Both the position numbers and the translations under genes were made by a program. Positions 7,100 to 16,234 of a stretch of 30,454 bases of DNA are shown one piece after another (position 1 is the stretch's first letter; every line of letters begins with the position of its first letter). The notes beneath the pieces were generated by a model. The model was not told the DNA's origin, did not search any database, and saw only the letters and a program-made list of their open reading frames with translations. Origin of the DNA: a virus; IMG/VR virus record IMGVR_UViG_3300042691_026325, positions 1 through 30,454 of that record, one strand, 5' to 3'.

Positions 7100-7953
7100 T
7101 GAGTGACCCAGTCTTAGAACTTATCCAGAAAAACGACCTGAAGTTCTCTGTTTCAGGTCGTGACTATCTTATCAAATGCCTAAACCCAGATCATAGTGAC
7201 TCAAACCCCAGCTTTCGTGTTGACAAAGTTTCTGGCGTAGCACATTGCTTTGCTTGTGGCTTTAAAACCAATCTTTTTAAGTATTATGGAGTTTTTACAA
7301 ACCCAGTACCCATCAAGATTATGGCACTTAAAGAAAAGCTGGAAGTACTAAAACGATTTGGTCAAGAACTAGAATTGCCTAGTGGCTACACACCTTGGAC
7401 CAAAGTGTTTCGTGGCGTTAGTGCACAAACACTCAAGCATTTTGAGGCTTTTTATACAAATCAAGTTGAAAAGCTACAAGACCGTATTGTGTTTCCAATC
7501 AAAGACATTACTGGTAAAAATATTGTGTTTGTGGCACGACATACAATGTCACAAGGCAATCCCAGGTATGTTAACTATCCTGTAGGTGTTAAGATGCCAC
7601 TATTTCCCAGCCACTTGCCAAGTGGTTATAGTTCAATGGTAATTGTAGAAGGCATGTTTGACATGCTTAACTTATATGACAAAGGTTGTGAAAATGTTGT
7701 CTGCGCGTTTGGCACCAATACCCTACAAAACGAAACGAAATCGAAGTTACTTCCATTTAAGGCTCAAGGTATTACGCACGTATATCTACTATTCGATGGT
7801 GACGAAGCGGGTCGCAAGGCCGCCCAATTACTCAAGCCTATTATCGAAGCTGAAGGTTTTATTACGGAAGTAGTAGACCTACCAGATGGTGTAGACCCTG
7901 GCGATTTAGATAGTGAGAATGTACGAAGCATTGCAGAGTACATTAATAAATAA
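7099..7953 (+). CDS. DnaG-type DNA primase
   Basis: I chose the ATG at 7099, which overlaps the helicase stop, over a TTG at 7087. The 284 residues begin with a zinc-binding domain (C27, H32, C50 and C53 in CLNPDH and HCFACGF). After a linker comes a TOPRIM fold: VIVEGMFDML with E184 and LLFDGDEAGRKAA with the acidic cluster at 233-236. It is shorter than bacterial DnaG and lacks the helicase-binding C-terminal domain, which is usual in T5-like and other phage primases. It makes RNA primers at the fork and sits directly after its partner helicase. Confidence 0.88.
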   Translation: MSDPVLELIQKNDLKFSVSGRDYLIKCLNPDHSDSNPSFRVDKVSGVAHCFACGFKTNLFKYYGVFTNPVPIKIMALKEKLEVLKRFGQELELPSGYTPWTKVFRGVSAQTLKHFEAFYTNQVEKLQDRIVFPIKDITGKNIVFVARHTMSQGNPRYVNYPVGVKMPLFPSHLPSGYSSMVIVEGMFDMLNLYDKGCENVVCAFGTNTLQNETKSKLLPFKAQGITHVYLLFDGDEAGRKAAQLLKPIIEAEGFITEVVDLPDGVDPGDLDSENVRSIAEYINK

Positions 7954-7955
7954 AC

Positions 7956-7984
7956 TTGAAATGTTAGCTCAGATACGCTATAAT
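7956..7984 (+). promoter_or_regulatory. sigma70-type promoter of the DNA polymerase gene
   Basis: TTGAAA (7956-7961), 17 bases, TATAAT (7979-7984). GATAC (7972-7976) and GTATC (7988-7992) form a short inverted repeat on either side of the -10 box. An AAGGA ribosome site (7995-7999) precedes the polymerase ATG. Confidence 0.8.
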
Positions 7985-8006
7985 AAAGTATCACAAGGAA
8001 TAATAA

Positions 8007-10295
8007 ATGAAAATTGCAGTTATTGACAAAGCACCCAACCGTACTCGTTATTCAGACTACTTTGAGTTTGAGTATGACCAGTACCACATGAGTTCGGTGC
8101 CAATTACCAAATTGCTGAAAAAAGATGTAGACTTGGTAGTAGACTTGGAGCCATACGACTTCGTAGTCTTAGTCGGCGCAGAAGCTGCCAAAGAATACGC
8201 CAAGATTACCTCGGTAACCAACATGGCTGGACAGCTTGTCAACGACAAGTTTATTGCTATCTCAAATCCAGCAATGCTGAGCTTCAAGCCTGAAGGCAAA
8301 CCTGACTTTCAGCGTGCTGTGGATCGTATTCACAAGTACGTAAAAGGTCAACTAAAGCCTAGTGTACAAGGTGATTTTAAGGGTATTGACAGCACTGATG
8401 AAGCCAAAGAATTTTTGCGAGAAGTAATGGACAATGCCCGAGGTTATGTTGCCTGGGACACGGAAACAACTTGTCTTTATCCACGAGACGGTTACGTACT
8501 TGGTTTGTCACTAAGCTACAAAACCAAGCATGGTCGTTATATCTTAACAGACTGCCTAGACGACGAGTGCATGGACTTGTTGCAAAAGATTGCTAATGAA
8601 TACACAACAGTGTTTCACAACATGAAGTTTGACTACAAGATGATTGAGTATCACCTTGGCATTAGTTTTCCTCGTAGTCGTGTACACGACACAATGGTCA
8701 TGCACTATGTGTTAGATGAAACTGATTCACATGGTTTGAAGCCATTGGCCTTAAAATACACCGATTACGGCGACTATGATAGTGAACTTGATGACTTTAA
8801 AAAGGCATACTGTGCAGCCAATGGTTTGCTGCAAGATGACTTTACCTATGACCTTATCCCATTCGACACTATTAGCCGTTACGCTTCGATTGACACAGCC
8901 GTTACATACGAACTTTTCCACAAGTTTTGGCCCATTGTACAAGCCAACGACAAACTGCGTAAAGTTTATTCGGAAATATTGATTCCTGGTACACTGTTCT
9001 TGATGGACATGGAAGAAGTTGGTATTCCTATGAGCACAGAACGCATGGCTGCTGCTAGTAAATACCTTGATGCTGAAATTGAGGCTGCCAAGCAGGTTGT
9101 GTACTCGTTTGATGCAGTAAAACAATACGAGCGTGACAGTGGCAAAATCTTTAATCCCAACAGTGTTATGCAGCTGCGTGTTGTGCTTTTTGACTACTTG
9201 GGTCTTAACCCGACTGGCAAGAAAACAGCTACTGGTGCAGTCTCAACTGACGCAGAAGTACTTGGCGAACTATCAGATGAACATCCACTACCAGCAGCTA
9301 TCTTAAAGGTTCGTCAGCTTGGCAAGATTCAAAACACCTATATTCAAAAGATTCTACCAGAAATTGACCGTGATGGTCGCATACGTACAAATTTTAATCT
9401 TATATTTACTACTAGCGGTAGGCTTAGTAGTTCTGGGAAGTTCAACGCTCAGCAAATACCTCGCGACGATCCTATTATCAAAGGTTGCATCCAGGCTCCA
9501 GCAGGCTACAAGATTGTATCGCAAGACTTGACCACAGCTGAAATGTACTATGCGGCTGTGCTAAGCGGTGACAAGAACCTGCAAGAAGTTTTTAGTTCAG
9601 GCGGCGACTTTCACTCAACAATTGCTAAAATGGTGTTCTCATTGCCATGTGCGGTTGAAGACGTTAAAAAGCTGTTTGGAAGTATGCGTCAATCGGCTAA
9701 AGCTATCTCTTTTGGTATTTTGTACGGTTCAGGTGCTAACAAAGTATCGCAGACTGTGTCAAAAGCCACTGGTGAGGTTTACCCTGTTGAGCAGGCTCGT
9801 GACGATATTAAACAATACTTTACAAAATTCAACAAGCTAAAAAAGTGGCTTGAAGATCGCAAAAACTTTATTCAAACAAATGGTTATACATACTCATTCT
9901 TTGGCAGGAAACGCAGACTACCTAATGTGTTTAGCGCAGATAAAGGTATCGCAGCTCACGAAGTCCGTAGCGGAATCAACGCTGAAGTACAGTCACTTGC
10001 CAGTGATGTTAACTTACTTGGCGCTATGCGAACAGCACAAGAAGTTAAAGAGAAACAGCTAGATGCTAAAATCTTTATGCTGGTTCATGACTCGATTGTT
10101 GCGCTTGTAAAAGACGAAGATGTGGTGGAATACTGCGAGATCCTAAAGCGTAACACTCAACACCAGTGGGGCTGTGAAATCCCAAACACCCCAATTGGTG
10201 TAGATCAAGATATTGGCGAGGATTATAGTTTTGGACACTTTACAGAAACATACGAAATTATCGGAGATACACTGGCCCGTGTTCAGGCTAGGTGA
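8007..10295 (+). CDS. family A DNA polymerase with 3'-5' exonuclease
   Basis: The 762-residue protein has proofreading motifs YVAWDTETT (D151, E153), FHNMKFDY (N205, D209) and YASIDTAVTYELF. The polymerase motifs are A, SQDLTTAEMYYAAVLSGD (D507, E512); B, RQSAKAISFGILYGSG (561-576); and C, MLVHDSIVAL (H694-D695). No 5'-nuclease domain is present; that activity is supplied by the gene at 17040. Motif B has F569, which in family A enzymes favours discrimination against dideoxynucleotides. The protein matches the T5 polymerase type and is the replicative enzyme of this phage. It has its own promoter. Confidence 0.95.
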   Translation: MKIAVIDKAPNRTRYSDYFEFEYDQYHMSSVPITKLLKKDVDLVVDLEPYDFVVLVGAEAAKEYAKITSVTNMAGQLVNDKFIAISNPAMLSFKPEGKPDFQRAVDRIHKYVKGQLKPSVQGDFKGIDSTDEAKEFLREVMDNARGYVAWDTETTCLYPRDGYVLGLSLSYKTKHGRYILTDCLDDECMDLLQKIANEYTTVFHNMKFDYKMIEYHLGISFPRSRVHDTMVMHYVLDETDSHGLKPLALKYTDYGDYDSELDDFKKAYCAANGLLQDDFTYDLIPFDTISRYASIDTAVTYELFHKFWPIVQANDKLRKVYSEILIPGTLFLMDMEEVGIPMSTERMAAASKYLDAEIEAAKQVVYSFDAVKQYERDSGKIFNPNSVMQLRVVLFDYLGLNPTGKKTATGAVSTDAEVLGELSDEHPLPAAILKVRQLGKIQNTYIQKILPEIDRDGRIRTNFNLIFTTSGRLSSSGKFNAQQIPRDDPIIKGCIQAPAGYKIVSQDLTTAEMYYAAVLSGDKNLQEVFSSGGDFHSTIAKMVFSLPCAVEDVKKLFGSMRQSAKAISFGILYGSGANKVSQTVSKATGEVYPVEQARDDIKQYFTKFNKLKKWLEDRKNFIQTNGYTYSFFGRKRRLPNVFSADKGIAAHEVRSGINAEVQSLASDVNLLGAMRTAQEVKEKQLDAKIFMLVHDSIVALVKDEDVVEYCEILKRNTQHQWGCEIPNTPIGVDQDIGEDYSFGHFTETYEIIGDTLARVQAR

Positions 10296-10785
10296 GCATG
10301 AACCCAGACAAGAGTCTGGGGTTGTGTACTACTACACGCACTATGTTGATGAGCTGAATTCTGAAACAGCAACTGTGCGCGTAGTAGACGACGCCAGCAT
10401 ACCTGGAACTACTTTGGGTATGCGCAGGCTGCGTTTAAAAGCTGACCCTAAGGTAACGCTATTTCCAGTTCGCACCGCTATCTACTTTTTAGCAGACTTG
10501 GTAAAATTAGCCAAGTCTACTACTTGGTTTATTGATAATAGTGGCAGAGTATTTCACTATGAAAAAACCACACGCGCCAAACTGACTACACGCAAGATCA
10601 AACAAGTTTTACCTGCGGCAGGGCTAGGGTGTGTGTTTGAATTGCAAGGTCTGTCTAGCCGCTTCAAAGCCATGCAGCGGCCTGGTGAAAATCAACACTA
10701 TGCCAGAGTATTGCAATTAGGCATGGCACATATTTTTTATGGTTTTTGTGACGCACACAAGCCCGATAGTTGGAGAATGGTCTAG
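10279..10785 (+). CDS. conserved unknown between polymerase and D10-like helicase
   Basis: The frame is open from 10213, but the first 66 bases overlap the polymerase gene, so I prefer the GTG at 10279 (then FRLGEHEPRQESGVVYYYTH) as start; a GTG at 10324 is also possible. The product has about 168 residues, soluble, with mixed charge and a beta-rich first half, followed by TTWFIDNSGRVFHYEKTTRA and a Gly/Leu-rich end (LQLGMAHIFYGFC). No catalytic motif is recognised. Its stop overlaps the helicase GTG by one base, which suggests coupled expression in the replication operon. Confidence 0.65.
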   Translation: MFRLGEHEPRQESGVVYYYTHYVDELNSETATVRVVDDASIPGTTLGMRRLRLKADPKVTLFPVRTAIYFLADLVKLAKSTTWFIDNSGRVFHYEKTTRAKLTTRKIKQVLPAAGLGCVFELQGLSSRFKAMQRPGENQHYARVLQLGMAHIFYGFCDAHKPDSWRMV

Positions 10786-12080
10786 TGCCTAAAGCAATTA
10801 TATCAAATCGTATTTACATGGATAACCCTGGTGTTGAGCATACCAAAAAGGTTATCAGTGAGCTTACATACAAAATCAAAAAAGACACTGGGTCAAAGAA
10901 ATTTGCTACAGTTGAAACTATCAAAAACTACAAAGTACTGCCCAAAGGCATCTTGAGCATCCCACAAGGCCGTCTAGACTTGGTTCCAGACGACTACGAG
11001 GTCATTGACAAACGCATAGTAGACCATATACCTTTTCCTGACCCTAAGTTTGAACTAAGACCAGAGCAGCAGGTAGTATATGACCCAATCGACGATACTT
11101 GTTTCATCAACGCACTGGTTGGATGGGGTAAAACATTTACAGCACTACACCTTGCACACAAGTTTGGTCAAAAGACCCTTGTTATCACACACACGGCTGC
11201 TCTCAGAGATCAGTGGTGTGAAGAAATCGAAGTGCTGTTTGGACACAAACCTGGAGTAATCGGCGGAGGACAGATAGACTATGAAGACCACTTTATCACA
11301 GTTGCCAACATACAGACCCTTGCTAAAATTGCTGGTGATTTATCTAAGGAGTTTGGGTGTATTATCCTTGATGAGGCCCACCACTGTCCTGCCACTACGT
11401 TTGCACAAACAGTGGACGCTTTTCACGCACGATACCGTATTGCGCTGTCAGGTACAATGATTCGCAAAGACGGTAAACATATTCTGTTCCGTGACTACTT
11501 TGGGCCGGTTGTTTATAAACCACCGCAGTCTAACACACTAACACCCACAGTGCACATTGTTAAATCTGGGATTACGCTAAAACCAGGCGTTCCTTGGGTT
11601 GAAAAAGTCACGGAATTGCTAGAGTCAGAAAAGTACAGGCAGTTTATTGCAACTATTGCATTAATGCATATGCAAGAAGGTCACTCGGTATTGGTTATTG
11701 CTGATCGAGTGGAGTTTTTACACAAAGTGAAAGAATACATTGGCGAAGATTGCGCGGTTGTTACAGGCGACACAGAATACGAAGACAGACAACACATCAA
11801 GCAACAAGTACTTGATGGAACCAAAAAAGCCATTTGTGGGAGCCGGCAAATCTTTTCAGAAGGCATATCTATTAACACGCTCAGCTGTGTTATCCTTGCA
11901 GCCCCAATGAGCAACGACAGTTTGCTAGAACAAATTGTGGGTCGTGTACAGCGATTACACGAAGGCAAGTTAGATCCCCTAGTTGTAGATATTAACTTTG
12001 CTGGTTACGCAGATAAAAAACAAAACAACGATAGGCTGGCGCTCTACTTACGTAAAGGCTGGCAGGTAATAACAGCATGA
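10785..12080 (+). CDS. SF2 DNA helicase, T5 D10 / UvsW-like
   Basis: The start is a GTG at 10785 overlapping the upstream TAG, with GGAG 10 bases before it. The protein has about 431 residues. LRPEQQVVYDPIDDTCFINA is the Q-motif region, ALVGWGKTF is Walker A with a tryptophan in place of the usual small residue, IILDEAHHCP is motif II, ALSGT motif III and IVGRVQRLHEGK motif VI. This is the UvsW/RadD-like group that remodels forks and branched DNA. In T5 the corresponding D10 gene lies between polymerase and the recombination nuclease genes, as here. The protein likely promotes branch migration in recombination-dependent replication. Confidence 0.85.
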   Translation: MPKAIISNRIYMDNPGVEHTKKVISELTYKIKKDTGSKKFATVETIKNYKVLPKGILSIPQGRLDLVPDDYEVIDKRIVDHIPFPDPKFELRPEQQVVYDPIDDTCFINALVGWGKTFTALHLAHKFGQKTLVITHTAALRDQWCEEIEVLFGHKPGVIGGGQIDYEDHFITVANIQTLAKIAGDLSKEFGCIILDEAHHCPATTFAQTVDAFHARYRIALSGTMIRKDGKHILFRDYFGPVVYKPPQSNTLTPTVHIVKSGITLKPGVPWVEKVTELLESEKYRQFIATIALMHMQEGHSVLVIADRVEFLHKVKEYIGEDCAVVTGDTEYEDRQHIKQQVLDGTKKAICGSRQIFSEGISINTLSCVILAAPMSNDSLLEQIVGRVQRLHEGKLDPLVVDINFAGYADKKQNNDRLALYLRKGWQVITA

Positions 12081-12092
12081 TAAAATTTACAC

Positions 12093-12121
12093 TTGCAGCA
12101 GTGTGGTCTTTATGCTATAAT
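12093..12121 (+). promoter_or_regulatory. sigma70-type promoter before the SSB operon
   Basis: TTGCAG (12093-12098), 17 bases, TATAAT (12116-12121). Flanking AAAATTTACACTTG and TATAATATAGTCTA repeat the promoter at 3776 almost exactly. ACACT (12089-12093) and AGTGT (12100-12104) form an inverted repeat around the -35 box. Confidence 0.8.
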
Positions 12122-12140
12122 ATAGTCTAAGTTAATCATT

Positions 12141-12518
12141 ATGGCACTCTTTTTTAACCTGGATTTATTAGAAACAGAAACAAATTGCGACCCTAAATTG
12201 ATGTTAAGTATGCTGGAAAGGCACTTTAGCAAAAAGCTTATACCGAAAAACCACCACGAACTAAATAGTTTTAAAAACTTGTCGGGTCACAGCTTCTTGT
12301 TAAATGCCCAACCTCTTTTCTCCGAAACTTGCGATATTGCACACAAAGCGCAATACATTAGACTTGCAGGAAGGCGTGACTATAGCTTATACAAACTTTA
12401 CCGAGTAGTTTACCTAGACTTGAGTTATTTCAAAGACATTGACTTAGATGCCTTAAAACACAATCCGCTGCTCACAATCACAGACAACAAAATTTACTTT
12501 AAATACGAAAACAACTAA
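12141..12518 (+). CDS. unknown protein before SSB, 125 aa
   Basis: The product begins MALFFNLDLLETETNCDPKL and is soluble, rich in Leu, Lys and aromatic residues. It contains the segments MLERHFSKKLIPKNHHELNS and RRDYSLYKLYRVVYLDLSYF. It is the first gene behind the promoter at 12093 and ends one base before the SSB gene, so the two are made together. The late part looks alpha/beta, but I see no catalytic motif. A link to DNA metabolism is inferred only from its operon. Confidence 0.65.
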   Translation: MALFFNLDLLETETNCDPKLMLSMLERHFSKKLIPKNHHELNSFKNLSGHSFLLNAQPLFSETCDIAHKAQYIRLAGRRDYSLYKLYRVVYLDLSYFKDIDLDALKHNPLLTITDNKIYFKYENN

Positions 12519-12519
12519 C

Positions 12520-13161
12520 ATGGCAATCTCATTTAAAAATACCAAAGGCAAAGCAATCTCAAACAAAGTTGAGGCTTATGAATACAAAGACGGTGAAAAC
12601 ACAGTTAGACTAGTGGGCGGAGTTCTGCCACGCTACGTCTACTGGCTCAAAGGGGCTAACAACAAAGACATTCCAGTTGAGTGCTTGGCTTTCTCTCGTG
12701 ACAAAGAAAAATTCGACAACATCGAAAAAGATCACGTTCCCTCCTTCTACCCAGACTTGAAGTGCTCGTGGTCGTATACAGTTAACTGTATTGACCCTAA
12801 GGACGGCAAAGTCAAGGCGCTTAACTTGAAAAAGAAACTGTTTGAACAAATTGTTTCAGCGGCCGAAGATTTGGGTGATCCTACCGATTTCGATACAGGT
12901 TGGGATGTAGTTTTCAAGCGTACCAAAACAGGACCACTGGCTTTTAATATCAGCTACGACTTGAGTGTATTGCGTTGCAAACCACGTCCACTAACCGATG
13001 CCGAGCGTGAAGCCGCAACAGCAGCTAAATCAATTGATGAAAAGTACCCTCGCCCAACAGAAGCCGAAGTACTAGCCCTATTGGAAAAAGTAGCATCTAA
13101 CTCCGACGAAGGTGATGAGGCTGACACAGCAGCATCCGAAGCAGTCAAAGAACTAGGTTGA
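12520..13161 (+). CDS. gp32-like single-stranded DNA-binding protein
   Basis: The 213-residue protein starts with Lys-rich MAISFKNTKGKAISNKVEAY. The body has many strands and aromatic residues (GGVLPRYVYWLKGANNKD, VPSFYPDLKCSWSYTV, FNISYDLSVLRCKPRPL) consistent with an OB fold. The tail is acidic (SNSDEGDEADTAASEAV), typical of phage and bacterial SSBs, where it binds partner proteins. The zinc motif of T4 gp32 is not evident. T5 also has an SSB gene between D10 and D12. Even, highly expressed-type codons and the terminator directly behind fit an abundant protein. Confidence 0.75.
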   Translation: MAISFKNTKGKAISNKVEAYEYKDGENTVRLVGGVLPRYVYWLKGANNKDIPVECLAFSRDKEKFDNIEKDHVPSFYPDLKCSWSYTVNCIDPKDGKVKALNLKKKLFEQIVSAAEDLGDPTDFDTGWDVVFKRTKTGPLAFNISYDLSVLRCKPRPLTDAEREAATAAKSIDEKYPRPTEAEVLALLEKVASNSDEGDEADTAASEAVKELG

Positions 13162-13167
13162 TAATAT

Positions 13168-13203
13168 ATAGCCCGCAATCCTAAAAAGCTTGCGGGCTAT
13201 TTT
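13168..13203 (+). terminator. rho-independent terminator after SSB
   Basis: ATAGCCCGCAA (13168-13178) pairs with TTGCGGGCTAT (13190-13200) over an 11-base loop, followed by TTTGTCT. The T-run is short, so some readthrough into the Mre11-like gene is likely; I see no other promoter for that gene. Confidence 0.85.
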
Positions 13204-13216
13204 GTCTGATAAAACA

Positions 13217-14173
13217 ATGAAAATACTATTTACAGCAGACGTACACATCAAACTAGGTCAAAAGAATGTTCCAGTGGAGTGGTCACGTAATCGCTTCCGC
13301 TTATTCTGCGAACAGTTTAGTGAAATGCAACATAGTGCAGACCTGGTAATTGTAGGCGGTGATGTGTTTGACCGATTGCCTACCATGGACGAAGTTGAGT
13401 TATACTTTGACTTTGTAGAAAGCTTTCACAAGCCTACACTAATCTACCCTGGCAATCATGAGATGTTGAAAAAAGACTCAACGTTTCTAACCAATCTTAA
13501 AAAGTCCACGCACCGCTTAAATCCACTAGTAAGCATGCTTGATGATTACTATGAAAATGTAGGATTTGACTTAGACATTATTCCTTACAATAAGCTCAAA
13601 GACTACGAAAAACATGGTCGTGATTTTGGTGGTCGTATCTTATGCACACACGTTCGTGGCGAGATTCCTCCACACGTAAAGCCCGAAGTCGATCTAGACT
13701 TATTTAACCGTTGGCAAGTTGTGCTAGCTGGTGACCTACACAGTTATGAAAACTCTCAAAGAAATATTCTTTACCCTGGTAGCCCTTATACTACTAGCTT
13801 TCATCGTTCCAGGGTTGATACCGGTGCTATTTTGCTTGATGCTGATAGCTTGGAACATACGTGGCTTAAATTCAACTTGCCGCAACTTATCAAGCGAACA
13901 ATCGCCGCTGACGAGACGCCAGTGGCTACGGACTTTGATCACACCGTTTACGAAGTCCAAGGTGATATGCAAGAACTCGGAGAACTAGCCGATTCAGAGC
14001 TAATCGCTACCAAAGTGCTAAAACGTGATACAGACTCCGCCCTGATGCTTGATGCAGAGATGACCCTAAATCAGGAAGTTCGAGAGTATGTAACCTATAT
14101 TCTAGAATTACCCGAAACCACAGTAGACAAAGTTCTACAGGAGATGCAAAATCATGCAGAAAAATTCACATAA
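13217..14173 (+). CDS. Mre11/SbcD-like recombination nuclease subunit (T5 D12 type)
   Basis: The ATG at 13217 is preferred over upstream codons inside the terminator. The 318-residue protein shows the metallophosphatase series: ILFTADVHI (D and H), VGGDVFDRL, YPGNHEML, LCTHVRGEI and VLAGDLHSY. This is the Mre11/gp47 family, acting with the Rad50-like protein at 14395 as an exonuclease that resects double-strand ends for recombination-dependent replication. The C-terminal 100 residues probably hold the cap and Rad50-binding helices (LELPETTVDKVLQEMQNHAE). The glutaredoxin gene starts inside its last 20 bases. Confidence 0.9.
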   Translation: MKILFTADVHIKLGQKNVPVEWSRNRFRLFCEQFSEMQHSADLVIVGGDVFDRLPTMDEVELYFDFVESFHKPTLIYPGNHEMLKKDSTFLTNLKKSTHRLNPLVSMLDDYYENVGFDLDIIPYNKLKDYEKHGRDFGGRILCTHVRGEIPPHVKPEVDLDLFNRWQVVLAGDLHSYENSQRNILYPGSPYTTSFHRSRVDTGAILLDADSLEHTWLKFNLPQLIKRTIAADETPVATDFDHTVYEVQGDMQELGELADSELIATKVLKRDTDSALMLDAEMTLNQEVREYVTYILELPETTVDKVLQEMQNHAEKFT

Positions 14174-14426
14174 ATCAGCGCAAGTATGGTCACAAACAAA
14201 CTGCCCAGCCTGTACTGAGGCAAAGCGACTACTAGACTTGCATGGCGTACGGATTGAAGAACGTATGCTTGGTATTAACGGGTATACTAAAAAAGATTTA
14301 ATTGAACTAGTTCCAGACGCTCGCAGCGTACCTCAAATCTTTTTAGATGGTGTGTATGTTGGCGGGTTGCAGGAGCTAAAAAGAAAACTAGCAAATGATA
14401 ACAATAAAAACACTAGCATGGTCTAA
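14154..14426 (+). CDS. glutaredoxin / NrdH-like protein
   Basis: The 90-residue thioredoxin-fold protein has the active site NCPACTEAKRLLDLHG (C17, C20), a SVPQIFLDGVYVGG cis-proline and glycine pair, and a C-terminal helix. These are the marks of glutaredoxins and NrdH proteins. It likely reduces the phage ribonucleotide reductase at 18808, or works with host reductases. It is wedged between the Mre11-like and Rad50-like genes, overlapping both (20 and 32 bases). The last dozen residues, from the overlap region, are Asn/Lys-rich and may be unstructured. Confidence 0.88.
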   Translation: MQKNSHKSAQVWSQTNCPACTEAKRLLDLHGVRIEERMLGINGYTKKDLIELVPDARSVPQIFLDGVYVGGLQELKRKLANDNNKNTSMV

Positions 14427-16233
14427 CGCATTCAGCTATGGTGAGGGCAACAAGATTGATTTTGTTGCTGCACCACTTACACAGCTTGTAGGAAAAAATG
14501 GTCACGGCAAGAGTTCTATTGCCCTAGTGCTTGAAGAAGTACTGTTCAATAAAAATTCCAAAGGCATTAAAAAGGCCGATATTCTTAACCGGTATGTAAA
14601 AGACAAGCACTATGCAATCGAACTAGTGTTTGACCGAGATGGTACAGAGTACAAGATCGAAACACGTCGTGGCACTACTCAAACGGTTAAGTTGTACAAA
14701 AATGGTGTGGACATTAGTGCACATACTTCCACAGCCACTTATAAAATTGTTGAAGAAGTAATCGGCATTGACCATAAAACTTTTAGTCAAATTGTTTATC
14801 AGAGTAATGCATCAAGCCTAGAGTTTTTAACTGCTGCAGATACTGCGCGTAAAAAGTTCCTTATTGAAATCCTAAACTTGGGTCGTTACACTCAAGCACA
14901 AGAAGTCTTCAAAGAAGTAGCACAAGAGTTAAGCAAAGACATTGCCTCAACGCAATCACAGGTAAACACAGTTGTTGCCTGGCTAGACAAATACTCTAAG
15001 GTTGACTTAACCCCAAAACAGCCAGTAGAGGTACCCAACTTAGACTCACAAGTATTGCAAGAAGCAGCTAAACTAGAAGTAGCTATTCAGGGTGTAGAAT
15101 CTACCAACAAAAAGATTGCACAAAACAATACCTACAAACAATTACAGTCTAAGATTACAATCTTACCACTGCCAGAAAAACCAGAAGAAGACGTAAGCAC
15201 AAAACAAACGATTGTATCACAGCTTAATACCACATCAATTGAGCTGCAAAAAACAGTAAAAGATGTTGAGGCGTTTGTCCAAAAAATGAACAAACTACAA
15301 GGTAATTGCCCTACTTGTTTACAGTCCATAGACGTTAACAAGATTGCCGAACTTGTAAGTGAGCAAGCTGCAATAAAGCAAGCCGCCTTAGAAAAATTGG
15401 ACAAAGCCACACAGTCTCGCAAAGATATCACACAAGACTTAAATGCACACGCACAGAAAGTCTTAGCTTGGCAACAAGCACAGCAAAGTCAAGCGGACTG
15501 GGAAAAGTATCACTTACTTATTGACACAGAACTGCCAGATGTTGTGCTAGATAAAGCTACACTACAATCTGATCTTGCTGGACTACAGTACAGTATTGAA
15601 ACTACTCGTACTCGTATACAAGCTGCTGAAAAAACCAATCAAGCAGTAAGTGCACATAATTCTAAAGTTGACACTATTAGTAAGCAACTGGCAGAAATGT
15701 CCGAGGAGTTAGAAACTTATAGTGGTCGACTGCACGAGTTATCAGAGCGTATGAGCATTGTTAACGTGCTCAATAAAACTTTTTCAACAACTGGACTGGT
15801 AGCATACAAAATAGAGTGCTTGGTCAAAGACTTGGAAGAAATCACAAACAGCTACCTTGTAGACTTAAGTGATGGTAGATTCCAGATTAGTTTTAAAATT
15901 TCAGCTAGTGATAAACTCAATGTAGTTATCACTGACAATGGTCGTGATATTGAAATGCTGGCATTGAGTGGAGGTGAGCGGGCACGTGTAAACGTAGCCA
16001 CCCTACTTGCAATTCGCAAGCTAATGCAGACCCTAAGTAGTTCCAGGATCAACTTGCTGATCTTAGACGAGACTGTTGAAGCACTTGATGTAGACGGCAA
16101 AGAAAAATTAGTGGAAGTCCTCCTAGGGGAAGAACACTTGAATACCTTTTTAGTATCACACGGATTTAGTCATCCACTGCTAGAAAAGGTCAACGTTGTA
16201 AAACGCAACAACATATCCCAAATAGAGGTATAA
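14395..16233 (+). CDS. Rad50/SbcC-like recombination ATPase subunit (T5 D13 type)
   Basis: The 612-residue protein starts within the glutaredoxin gene. Walker A is VGKNGHGKSSI (about residues 33-43). Two coiled-coil stretches flank a zinc hook, GNCPTC (C305, C308). Near the end come the ABC signature LSGGERARV and Walker B NLLILDETVEALD, followed by FLVSHGFSH (H-loop). This is the SMC-like architecture of T4 gp46, SbcC and Rad50. With the Mre11-like product it forms the complex that processes DNA ends. The size is close to gp46 and far below bacterial SbcC, as usual in phages. Confidence 0.92.
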   Translation: MITIKTLAWSNAFSYGEGNKIDFVAAPLTQLVGKNGHGKSSIALVLEEVLFNKNSKGIKKADILNRYVKDKHYAIELVFDRDGTEYKIETRRGTTQTVKLYKNGVDISAHTSTATYKIVEEVIGIDHKTFSQIVYQSNASSLEFLTAADTARKKFLIEILNLGRYTQAQEVFKEVAQELSKDIASTQSQVNTVVAWLDKYSKVDLTPKQPVEVPNLDSQVLQEAAKLEVAIQGVESTNKKIAQNNTYKQLQSKITILPLPEKPEEDVSTKQTIVSQLNTTSIELQKTVKDVEAFVQKMNKLQGNCPTCLQSIDVNKIAELVSEQAAIKQAALEKLDKATQSRKDITQDLNAHAQKVLAWQQAQQSQADWEKYHLLIDTELPDVVLDKATLQSDLAGLQYSIETTRTRIQAAEKTNQAVSAHNSKVDTISKQLAEMSEELETYSGRLHELSERMSIVNVLNKTFSTTGLVAYKIECLVKDLEEITNSYLVDLSDGRFQISFKISASDKLNVVITDNGRDIEMLALSGGERARVNVATLLAIRKLMQTLSSSRINLLILDETVEALDVDGKEKLVEVLLGEEHLNTFLVSHGFSHPLLEKVNVVKRNNISQIEV

Positions 16234-16234
16234 C

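Noticed and set aside
7972-7992. GATAC/GTATC inverted repeat at the polymerase promoter as an operator
   Set aside because: Arms of only 5 bp around an AT-rich -10 box can occur by chance; noted with the promoter but not claimed as an operator.
10213-10278. Upstream extension of the gene after the polymerase
   Set aside because: It would overlap polymerase coding sequence by 83 bases and starts at a TTG without a ribosome site.
13731-13988. Hydrophobic + strand ORF inside the Mre11-like gene
   Set aside because: It is an out-of-frame shadow; the Mre11-like motifs around it are intact in the main frame.
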